From Leifsonia shinshuensis (GTDB lineage: Bacteria > Actinomycetota > Actinomycetes > Actinomycetales > Microbacteriaceae): 64,000 nucleotides of DNA. The notes beneath the pieces were generated by a model. It made no database searches, was not told where the DNA came from, and saw only the letters and a program-made list of their open reading frames with translations. Positions 23,041 through 30,197 of the stretch are shown in pieces. Location: positions 186,001 to 250,000 of the forward strand of contig NZ_JAHHZQ010000002.1 in NCBI RefSeq assembly GCF_022606355.1, read 5' to 3'. The stretch's first letter is position 1; each line of letters starts with the position of its first letter. The position numbers and the translations under genes are program-made.

Positions 23041-24660
23041 ATGGACGAACGAGCAGGCACCCCCGCGCAGCCCTCCGACCTCATCGACGTCGATGCCCTG
23101 CGGCGCGCGTATTACGAGCTGAAGCCCGACGTGAGCATCCCGGAGCAGCGGGTGGTGTTCGGCACGTCCGGGCACCGCGGCTCGTCGCTGAACACCGCGT
23201 TCAACGAGGATCACATCGCGGCGACGACTCAGGCGATCGTCGAGTACCGCAACGCGCAGGGGATCACCGGCCCGCTGTTCATCGGGGCGGACACCCACCT
23301 GCTCAGCGAGTTCGCGACGACCACCGCCCTCGCCGTCCTGGTCGCCAACGAGGTGCGCGTGCTGGTCGACGAGTTCGACGACTGGGTGCCGACCCCGGCC
23401 GTGTCGCACGCCATCATCGCCTACAACAAGGCCGGTCATCCCGACCAGGCCGACGGCATCGTCGTCACGCCCAGCCACAACCCGCCGGCCGACGGCGGCT
23501 TCAAGTACAACCCGCCGCACGGCGGCCCGGCCGACACCGACGCCACCAGCTGGATCGCGAAGCGCGCCAACGAGATCATCGCCGGCGGGATGCGCGACGT
23601 GCGGATGTCCGAGCCGAGCGGCGTCGAGACCTACGACTTCCGCGGCAACTACGTCGCCGACCTGAAGAACATCATCGACGTGGAGGCCATCAGGAACAGC
23701 GGCATCCGCATCGGGGCCGACCCGCTGGGCGGCGCGAGTGTCAGCTACTGGCAGGCGATCGCGGACACCTACGGACTCGACCTGACGGTCGTGAACCCGG
23801 AGGTCGACCCCACCTGGGGCTTCATGACCCTCGACTGGGACGGCAAGATCCGCATGGACCCGTCGAGCCCGTCGGCGATGGCGTCGGTCGTCGCCCGCAG
23901 TGCCGAGTTCGACATCCTCACCGGCAACGACGCCGACGCCGATCGGCACGGCATCGTGACGCCCGACGGCGGCCTCATGAACCCGAACCACTACCTGGCG
24001 GTGGCGATCGACTACCTGTTCCGCACCCGCACGGGCTGGCGGGCGGACGCCGCGGTCGGCAAGACGATGGTGTCGTCCTCGATCATCGACCGGGTCGCCG
24101 AGTCGATCGGGCGCCGGCTGTGGGAGGTCCCCGTCGGGTTCAAGTGGTTCGTGCCGGGGCTCATCGACGGCTCGGTCGGCTTCGGCGGCGAGGAGAGCGC
24201 GGGCGCGAGCTTCCTGCGCTTCGACGGGTCGGCCTGGACGACCGACAAGGACGGCATCCTGCTCGCGCTGCTGGCGAGCGAGATCCGCGCCGTCACCGGC
24301 AAGTCGCCCTCCCAGCTCTACCGCGAGCTGACCGAACGCTTCGGCGACCCGGTCTATCAGCGAGTGGACGCGCCGGCCAGCCCCGAGCAGAAGGCCGCGC
24401 TGAGCAAGCTCGACGGCGACGCGATCACCGCGACCGAGCTCGCCGGCGAGCCGATCACGGCCACCCTGAGCCGGGCTCCCGGCAACGACGCGCCCCTCGG
24501 CGGCGTGAAGGTCGAGACCGCGAACGCCTGGTTCGCCGCCCGCCCGAGCGGCACCGAGAACGTCTACAAGATCTACGCGGAGAGCTTCACGGGCGAGGAC
24601 GACCTCCGCCGGGTGCAGGAGGAGGCCAAGCGCATCGTGGCCGACGCCCTCGGCGCCTGA
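23041..24660 (+). CDS. pgm: Phosphoglucomutase (alpha-D-glucose type)
   Basis: The product is a 539-aa phosphohexomutase that interconverts glucose-1-phosphate and glucose-6-phosphate. The phosphate entry motif is GTSGHRGSS (near residue 41), the phosphoserine motif is VTPSHNPPADGG (near residue 142), the metal loop is GNDADADRHGI (near residue 295), and the phosphate-binding site is FAARPSGTENVYKIY. ATG at 23041 was chosen because it is the first start matching the family length. Upstream in-frame codons to 22981 fall in the spacer with pheA. It feeds glycogen, trehalose and wall glycan synthesis. Confidence 0.96.
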   Translation: MDERAGTPAQPSDLIDVDALRRAYYELKPDVSIPEQRVVFGTSGHRGSSLNTAFNEDHIAATTQAIVEYRNAQGITGPLFIGADTHLLSEFATTTALAVLVANEVRVLVDEFDDWVPTPAVSHAIIAYNKAGHPDQADGIVVTPSHNPPADGGFKYNPPHGGPADTDATSWIAKRANEIIAGGMRDVRMSEPSGVETYDFRGNYVADLKNIIDVEAIRNSGIRIGADPLGGASVSYWQAIADTYGLDLTVVNPEVDPTWGFMTLDWDGKIRMDPSSPSAMASVVARSAEFDILTGNDADADRHGIVTPDGGLMNPNHYLAVAIDYLFRTRTGWRADAAVGKTMVSSSIIDRVAESIGRRLWEVPVGFKWFVPGLIDGSVGFGGEESAGASFLRFDGSAWTTDKDGILLALLASEIRAVTGKSPSQLYRELTERFGDPVYQRVDAPASPEQKAALSKLDGDAITATELAGEPITATLSRAPGNDAPLGGVKVETANAWFAARPSGTENVYKIYAESFTGEDDLRRVQEEAKRIVADALGA

Positions 24661-24680
24661 CCCCCGCATTCCTCTTCACC

Positions 24681-24737
24681 CGAGGGGCACCCAAGCGCCC
24701 CTAAAACGGCCGTTTAGGGGCGCTTGCGTGCCCCTCG
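24681..24737. repeat. Intergenic palindrome, CGARGGGCAC family (pgm/usp)
   Basis: The arms pair CGAGGGGCAC..CAAGCGCCCCTAAA with its reverse complement around an ACGGCCGT centre, with about one mismatch and one bulge in 28 bp. It lies between two convergent genes, 20 bp after the pgm stop and 3 bp before the universal stress gene stop. It is likely a bidirectional terminator. It shares its outer motif with four other loci in the window. Confidence 0.8.
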
Positions 24738-24740
24738 GCG

Positions 24741-25217
24741 TCAGGCTGCGGGAGACTCCCCGCCCCGGATGATGAGCACGGGGCAGTGCGCGCGCTCGGC
24801 GATGGAGCGGGAGACCGAACCGAGCAGGAGGCCGGCGAAGCCTCCGCGCCCGCGGTTGCCGACGATCACCAGGTCGGCGTTCTTCGTCGCCTCGATGAGC
24901 ACGAACGCGGGCGACCCTGCGACGATCTCGGGGGCGTACCAGGAGGGCAGCGTGTCACCGAAGACCTGCTGCGCGGTCTCGGCCGCGATCTCGTGGGCGT
25001 CCTGCTCCGGCGACCAATCCGCGCCGACGTAGCCGTGCCAGGCGTCCGGGTAGCTCCACGCCGTGACGCCCGTCAGGGTCGCTCCATAGCGCTCCGCGAT
25101 CCCGGCCCCGCGCCGCAGAGCCTCGATGGAGGACGCGGAACCGTCGACCCCGACGATCACGCGGCCGCCGGATGGAACCAGTCCCTCGGACGTCGTCGCT
25201 GCGTTCTCATCCGTCAT
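24741..25217 (-). CDS. Universal stress protein (UspA family)
   Basis: The product is a 158-aa single Usp domain. It contains VIVGVDGSASSIEAL at the N-terminus and the nucleotide-binding signature VIVGNRGRGGFAGLLLGSVS near the C-terminus (G-x2-G-x9-G-S/T). It therefore likely binds ATP. ATG at 25217 follows GGGGAG at a good distance and is preferred over an upstream start at 25295. The physiological signal is unknown. The neighbouring SpoIIE phosphatase is transcribed in the same direction 125 bp upstream. Confidence 0.9.
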   Translation of the reverse strand: MTDENAATTSEGLVPSGGRVIVGVDGSASSIEALRRGAGIAERYGATLTGVTAWSYPDAWHGYVGADWSPEQDAHEIAAETAQQVFGDTLPSWYAPEIVAGSPAFVLIEATKNADLVIVGNRGRGGFAGLLLGSVSRSIAERAHCPVLIIRGGESPAA

Positions 25218-25342
25218 GACAGGTACTCCCCACTGATCCAGAGCGCGGCGACGCGCCGCGCCCTCGCGTGCAGCCTGCCACGGCCTCCTCGACACGTCTA
25301 GGCCGGAGCCCTGGTCCGGTGGCGGCTGTGGCGGTTCGGCGA

Positions 25343-26485
25343 TCAGTCGCCGCGGCGCACGACGATGGCGAGGGCCTCGCTGAGTGGCGCGGCCGCGCGC
25401 GCGGCGCTCACGATGCGCGAGACGGCACCTGCGGGGGTCGCCGAACCGCGCACGATCGCCTCCGCGCGCAGCAGTCCGCGCTCCCCGCCGAGCGCGTCGA
25501 ACGCGCCATCGCTCAGGCAGAGCAGCGAGTCGCCAGGAGCGAGCCGCTCGGTCGCCGCGACCCGGTCGGTGCTCGACGTGCCAAGCGGGAGGCCGGGCTC
25601 GAGTCTGCGCACGCCGCCCGCGGCCGCCACGACGAAGGCCAGCCCGTGCCCGGCGTCGACGTACTCGACCGTCCCCGATGGCGCGACGCGCGCGTGGAAG
25701 GCGGTCGCAAGGACGCCCAGCCGGCCCAGGTCGTCCTCCAGGTTGGCCGAGACGGCCTCCATCGCGCGCTCGATACCGGCATACGGTGTGGTGCTCCGGA
25801 GCGCCGCGCGCACGGACGCCGCGACGATCGCCGCGGACATCCCCCGCCCGACGACGTCGCCGACCGTGACGCAGAAACCGTCGCCGTCGTCGTACCAGTC
25901 GTAGAAGTCCCCTGCGACGGCGGCGCCCGCCTCGCTGGCCGCGGCGATCTCGAAGCCTCTGGCCGTCGGCTTCCTCCGCGGCAGCAGCGCCGTCTGCACC
26001 ACAGCGACGCCGTCGCTCTGCGCGTCCCTGTCGAGCTCGGCCTGCACCCAGTCGGCCAGGTCGCGCAACAGCTGCAGCTGCTCGGCGCTCAGGCTGTGCG
26101 GCACGGTGTCGAGCACGCAGAGGGTGCCGACGGGCTCGCCTCCCGCCGCGCGCAGCGGCTCCCCCGCATAGAAGCGGAGGTGGGGATCGCCGACCACGAA
26201 CGGATTGTCACGGAAGCGATCGTCCGCGGCGGCGTCGTCGATGACCAGCGGGGCGTCCTGCCGCGCGGTCAGATCGCAGAACGCGCTCTCGCGCGGGGCC
26301 TCCGTGGTCAGTCCGCGATGCGACTTGCGCCACTGCCGCTCGCCGTCGAGGAGGGTGACGCTCACCATCGGCACCTCGAACAAGCGCTGCGCGAGCCGCG
26401 TGATGCGATCGAACCTGTCCTCCGGAGCGGTATCGAGGATCCCGAGCGCGGCGAGTGCTTCGTGACGGCGTTCCTCGGTGACCAT
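25343..26485 (-). CDS. GAF-sensor SpoIIE-type serine phosphatase
   Basis: The product is a 380-aa protein with an N-terminal GAF domain (about residues 15-150, with MVSVTLLDGERQWRKSH) and a C-terminal PP2C SpoIIE domain (about 185-378). The phosphatase metal motifs are VAGDFYDWY, TVGDVVGRGMSAAIVA and LLCLSDGAFDALG. Such proteins act on anti-anti-sigma factors in partner-switching stress circuits. No partner kinase or STAS gene is in the window. The 5' leader of this gene is duplicated at 28009-28070. Confidence 0.88.
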   Translation of the reverse strand: MVTEERRHEALAALGILDTAPEDRFDRITRLAQRLFEVPMVSVTLLDGERQWRKSHRGLTTEAPRESAFCDLTARQDAPLVIDDAAADDRFRDNPFVVGDPHLRFYAGEPLRAAGGEPVGTLCVLDTVPHSLSAEQLQLLRDLADWVQAELDRDAQSDGVAVVQTALLPRRKPTARGFEIAAASEAGAAVAGDFYDWYDDGDGFCVTVGDVVGRGMSAAIVAASVRAALRSTTPYAGIERAMEAVSANLEDDLGRLGVLATAFHARVAPSGTVEYVDAGHGLAFVVAAAGGVRRLEPGLPLGTSSTDRVAATERLAPGDSLLCLSDGAFDALGGERGLLRAEAIVRGSATPAGAVSRIVSAARAAAPLSEALAIVVRRGD

Positions 26486-26542
26486 CCCACCACTGTACGA
26501 AGAGCCGGAGCGGCGCCGCTGTCCTCATTTCGAGGTACCGGC
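26481..26542. repeat. 62-bp direct repeat, left copy
   Basis: This segment (phosphatase start codon region and leader, containing CGAGGTACCGG at its end) is identical over 62 bp to 28009-28070. The two copies bracket the second LCP gene and a vanY relic. The left copy is in its native place in front of the phosphatase gene. Confidence 0.9.
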
Positions 26543-26547
26543 CGTAG

Positions 26548-26665
26548 GCGCGCCTTCTTAATTACCACCTAGATGCTGTTCGGGTTGTCGATGGAGCACG
26601 CGGATTTGTCGATCCCAACGGATGTCGCGGTGTCGGTCGCCACGGGCAGTGCACGCGTCGCGAGC
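26548..26665 (-). pseudogene. Relic of a VanY-type carboxypeptidase gene
   Basis: From GGCGCGCCTT onwards this stretch aligns with 28622-28740 of the intact vanY-like gene, including AGATGCTGTTCGGG and GGCAGTGCACGCG. Many substitutions and in-frame stops are present. It corresponds to the region after the lipoprotein linker of the protein. No start or catalytic part remains. It is evidence of a past second copy. Confidence 0.65.
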
Positions 26666-26746
26666 GCGGCGGGCCACGGATGATTCGTGAAGTATTGCAT
26701 TTTCTATTGTCGCTTTACATTGAGAGTTTGTCTGTACTCTGACCCG

Positions 26747-27988
26747 ATGCACACGCCCACGCGAACCGAAGCGCTAGCCAAGGAGAACAGCCCAGCCCAA
26801 CCGATCGCTCGCCATGGACGGCTGAAAGCTCGGAGCGCGCTTTCGACCATTCGGGCGGCGGCGTTGACCACGATCCTCGTCGCGGGCATCAGTGTCGGCG
26901 CGGTAGTCGCTTACGCAACCCTCGATGTATATGCGACAGCGAACTCGAAGGAAGGCGTCGCACTTGTCGACGAACGGGGTGTCGAAATGGCGCCAAAGGT
27001 GGGAGCTGTCGACGGCGCATTCAACGTACTCCTCGCCGGCAGCGACAGCGGCGGCGGAAACCCCGCCTACGATGTGCGCGGCGAGACACTTAATGACGTA
27101 ACGATGCTCTTGCACGTCTCGGCGGATCATCGGGACGCGACAATCGTGAGCTTCCCTCGAGACATGTACATACCGATCCCGTCGTGTCCCGATGGAGCCG
27201 GGGGCAGCTTCGACGCAATGACTCGCCAAAAGCTCAACACATCGTTGAGCTACGGAGGCCTGGCTTGCACCGTGCTGACAGTCAAGCAGCTCACTGGTTT
27301 GGACATCGACTTCGCGGGCGTGATCGAGTTCGATGGAGTGATCGAGATGTCGAATGCGGTCGGCGGCGTTCCGGTCTGCGTGGAAGGCGACATCATCGAC
27401 GACAAGTCCGGCCTGAACATCACAGCAGGAGACAACACTCTGCAAGGAGCTCAGGCGCTGGCGTTTCTCCGCACTCGATACGGGGTGGGTGACGGCTCCG
27501 ACCTGGCGCGAATCAGCAACCAGCAGGTCTTCTTGTCCTCGCTCGTGAGGACCGTTCGAAGTGCAGAGACATTGAGCAACCCACTGAAGGTCTACGCCCT
27601 CGCCAAAGCCGCCGTGAACAACATCCAACTCTCCGAGAGCCTCAAGAACATCACGACGATCGCGTCGCTGGGAATCGCACTGAAGGATATCGATGTGTCA
27701 AAGGTCGTCTTCGTCCAATATCCGAATCACTACGTGGACGGCGGCGTCGCTCCAACGATCGAGGAAGCCGAGCTGCTTATGAGTGCATTACGCAATGATC
27801 GCGCGGTGAAACTGACCGGCGACACCGGACTCGGTTCAGTGACCAGCGAGACTGCGCAGGATCAGCTGCCGGACGGGACGGCACCCGACCAGCCCACCCC
27901 TGACGAGAACGATCCAGTTGACCTGCCATCCAACGTTCATGGGCAGACTGCAGCTCAGGTCACATGCAGTCGACCATTTCACGACTAG
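26747..27988 (+). CDS. Second LCP family protein, lower GC, inserted
   Basis: The product is a 413-aa LCP protein co-linear with the one at 14391-15644. Shared blocks are PIARHGRLK, FNVLLAGSDSGGGNPAYD, LNDVTMLLHVSADH, SFPRDMYIPIPSC and a nearly identical end HGQTAAQVTC. It lacks most of the Pro/Ala linker of its paralogue. GC content and codon choice are visibly lower than in neighbours, and an AT-rich leader (26686-26740) precedes it. ATG at 26747 matches the paralogue N-terminus. It lies inside a duplicated and rearranged segment, so transfer or translocation is likely. Confidence 0.88.
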   Translation: MHTPTRTEALAKENSPAQPIARHGRLKARSALSTIRAAALTTILVAGISVGAVVAYATLDVYATANSKEGVALVDERGVEMAPKVGAVDGAFNVLLAGSDSGGGNPAYDVRGETLNDVTMLLHVSADHRDATIVSFPRDMYIPIPSCPDGAGGSFDAMTRQKLNTSLSYGGLACTVLTVKQLTGLDIDFAGVIEFDGVIEMSNAVGGVPVCVEGDIIDDKSGLNITAGDNTLQGAQALAFLRTRYGVGDGSDLARISNQQVFLSSLVRTVRSAETLSNPLKVYALAKAAVNNIQLSESLKNITTIASLGIALKDIDVSKVVFVQYPNHYVDGGVAPTIEEAELLMSALRNDRAVKLTGDTGLGSVTSETAQDQLPDGTAPDQPTPDENDPVDLPSNVHGQTAAQVTCSRPFHD

Positions 27989-28008
27989 CGTCGATGAGGG
28001 TGACGCTC

Positions 28009-28070
28009 ACCATCCCACCACTGTACGAAGAGCCGGAGCGGCGCCGCTGTCCTCATTTCGAGGTACCGGC
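28009..28070. repeat. 62-bp direct repeat, right copy with phosphatase fragment
   Basis: This copy is identical to 26481-26542. Immediately left of it, 27990-28013 matches 23 of 24 bases of codons for VSVTLLD in the phosphatase gene (26345-26368). The join is at an ACCAT shared by the start codon and an internal Met codon, so this copy is a duplication with an internal deletion at a microhomology. Confidence 0.85.
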
Positions 28071-28078
28071 GGGCCGCG

Positions 28079-28906
28079 CTAGTGGTACTCGGTTCCGCCG
28101 GGAACCCCGAAGAACTCCTCGAGAGTGTTGACCCTCTCCGCGTGGAGTTCGTTCGCGAGCGGGACGCCGACGTAGCGGAAGTGCCACGGTTCGTAGGTGA
28201 ATCCCGTGATCGGGGCCGTGATCTCGGCGTAGCGGAGGATGAAGCCGAACTTCCAGGAGTTGGCGCTGAGCCAGGCGCCCTGCAGTGTGGTCCCGAAGCA
28301 CGCGTCGAGCGAGCACTTGGCGGGCACGGCGCTGATGTCGACGGCCAGCCCGGTCTGATGCTCGCTGTGACCCGGGCGCGCGGTGTCGGTGTCGGCATAG
28401 GCCTGACCATGCTGGGCGACATCGTCGTTGTAGACGCGGGTCTGCGACTCGAACGAGCGGTAGGCGCTCTGCACGGAGAAGTCCAGGCCGGCCTCCGCCT
28501 TGCCCGCCTTGAACATCGCGACGAGGGCGTCCGCGACCTCCGGGCGCATCGGCTGACGGTTGACGTAGGTCACGTCCGGGTAGACGAGGGTGGGCGGCGT
28601 GTAGTCGATCGGGTTCAGCGGGCGCGCCTTGTTGACCACCACCCAGATGCTGTTCGGGTCGTCGACCGAGTGGGCGGACTTGTCGAAGCCGACGGGTGTC
28701 GGGGTGGAGGTCGCCGTGGGCAGCGCACGCGGCGTCTGGGTGGCGTGCGGCTTCGGGGGATGCGAAGGGCGCCGGGCTGCCGGCGCCGAGACGGTGCAGG
28801 CGGACAGCGCCAGCAGCACCGCGACCGCGGCCGCCAGCGCGACGCCGCGTCGGCGCGCACGCGCGCCTCTTTCACGCCCCGCTCCGCGGGAACCCCCCAG
28901 AATCAC
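28079..28906 (-). CDS. VanY-type D-alanyl-D-alanine carboxypeptidase lipoprotein
   Basis: The product is a 275-aa M15B peptidase. A signal peptide with lipobox LLALSAC (Cys near residue 36) is followed by a Pro/Thr linker and the VanY domain (about residues 120-260). The zinc motifs are GHSEHQTGLAVDI and YEPWHFRYVG. It would trim D-Ala from peptidoglycan stem peptides outside the membrane. Glycopeptide resistance cannot be inferred from one such gene. A degenerate second copy lies at 26548-26665. Confidence 0.9.
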   Translation of the reverse strand: MILGGSRGAGRERGARARRRGVALAAAVAVLLALSACTVSAPAARRPSHPPKPHATQTPRALPTATSTPTPVGFDKSAHSVDDPNSIWVVVNKARPLNPIDYTPPTLVYPDVTYVNRQPMRPEVADALVAMFKAGKAEAGLDFSVQSAYRSFESQTRVYNDDVAQHGQAYADTDTARPGHSEHQTGLAVDISAVPAKCSLDACFGTTLQGAWLSANSWKFGFILRYAEITAPITGFTYEPWHFRYVGVPLANELHAERVNTLEEFFGVPGGTEYH

Positions 28907-28987
28907 GCGATGAGCATAGCCTCCCCGGAGGGCCGCCCGCGCAGCCGGCTCGCAGCTTTCCGGCGGTACCTGGGCGTCGGCCGCGAG

Positions 28988-29884
28988 CTACTTCGAGAGA
29001 CTCCAGAAGTGGCCGATCGCACCGGGGTGCTCGACGGTGATGGTGTGGTCGAGGTCGCGATAGTCGTTGTCCTCGTTGTGGCCGGCCATCTGGATCGTGA
29101 TCTTGCCGTCGACGTCGTGCACGCCGGTGACGATCTGCACGTGGTCGAGCGAGTCGTTGTCGTTCCAATCGAACATCACGATGTCGCCGAGCTTGATCTT
29201 GTCGCGCTGGTCGAACGAGTACTCGGTGAGACCGAGCTTGGCGGCGTTCTCGCGGAAGTAGTTGTCCATGGCGGGCACGTATCCCCAGGCCGGGCTCCAG
29301 TCGGCGGCGGCGTCGTGGTTGTACCAGTCGGAGTTCATCTGCCAGCCGCGGGCGATCAGGGTCTGGCTGACGAAGTTCGCACAGTCACCGCCGACCGGGT
29401 TGAGGTCGCCGTACTGGGCGGTGTTGTAGTTGTTCCAGTGGGCCATCGCGTACGCGAGCTGCTGGTCGACGGGGGTGACGACCTGGTACGTGTACGTCTT
29501 GCCGTCGGTCGGCACGGCCTTGCCTGCGGCGTCGGTGACGGAGATCGGCACGGCTCCCGCCGCGAAGTTCTGGGCTGCCGGAACCGTCACGACGGCCTTG
29601 TCGGGGGTCGCCTGCGTGATCGCCGCGGCTTGGCCGCCCACCTGAATCGAGGCGACCTTCTCGAGGTTGGCGCCGGTGATCGTCACCGTTCCGCCGGACA
29701 CGCTGCCCGAGGCGGGCTGGATGCCGGACACGATCGCGTTCTTCTGCTGCGCGGCCGGCGCGGCGCCCGCGACGGCTTTGGTGATGGGTGACGGCTCGCC
29801 CGCACATCCGGTGAAGAGGAGTGCGGCGGCGGCCGCGACGGCGGCGACGGGGAGGAGACGGCTGGAACGGCTGAGAGAACTCAT
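28988..29884 (-). CDS. Secreted amidase-domain lipoprotein with IPT/TIG module
   Basis: The product is a 298-aa protein. The lipobox is LLFTGCAG (near residue 22). An IPT/TIG Ig-like domain follows (about residues 45-125, with VSGIQPASGSVSGGTVTITG). The C-terminal domain starts AYAMAHWNNYNTAQYG and has GGDCANFVSQTLIARG and DHVQIVTGV, the Cys-His arrangement of the Amidase_6 family (CHAP/NlpC-like fold). It probably cleaves cell-wall peptides or binds the wall. ATG at 29884 was chosen over 29932 because the signal peptide then starts correctly. Confidence 0.8.
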   Translation of the reverse strand: MSSLSRSSRLLPVAAVAAAAALLFTGCAGEPSPITKAVAGAAPAAQQKNAIVSGIQPASGSVSGGTVTITGANLEKVASIQVGGQAAAITQATPDKAVVTVPAAQNFAAGAVPISVTDAAGKAVPTDGKTYTYQVVTPVDQQLAYAMAHWNNYNTAQYGDLNPVGGDCANFVSQTLIARGWQMNSDWYNHDAAADWSPAWGYVPAMDNYFRENAAKLGLTEYSFDQRDKIKLGDIVMFDWNDNDSLDHVQIVTGVHDVDGKITIQMAGHNEDNDYRDLDHTITVEHPGAIGHFWSLSK

Positions 29885-30197
29885 ACGACCTTCGGGGATG
29901 ATTCGGAGGGTGTTCGGGTCGGTGCCTTCCACGGTACGCCAGGCACCTATGCGGCACCTGGACGGGGGTCATTCAGGGGGTGAAGAACCCGCAGGATCCC
30001 GCGCCGGACCGCGCGATCGCGGCGAGTTCACCCACGTGTTCGCCCATGGCGAACGACGTCCCGAGGGCGTAGTCTCGCGTTGCCGAAAGACTCGCACTGG
30101 GTGTAACTTTGCACTCTCCGCAAAATTCTTTGCCCCACACCGGTGTGACGTTCCGAGTGACGGGCGTCCCCTCACACGACTCTCGACACGGAGACAG
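29885..30197. other. 313-bp divergent promoter spacer
   Basis: No gene is seen here. The spacer should carry promoters for the amidase gene (minus) and the DHA2 exporter gene (plus). An AT-richer part at about 30100-30135 holds a dyad TTTGC-N7-GCAAA (30108-30124), which could bind a regulator of the exporter. The exporter ribosome site is GGAGACAG just before 30198. Confidence 0.4.

Noticed and set aside
26481-28070. Insertion sequence or transposon carrying the second LCP gene
   Set aside because: No transposase and no terminal inverted repeats. The flanking repeat is a copy of native leader DNA, not a short target duplication.
28079-28906. Vancomycin-resistance cluster
   Set aside because: A single VanY-type carboxypeptidase without vanHAX or a two-component system is usual in wall metabolism and does not indicate resistance.
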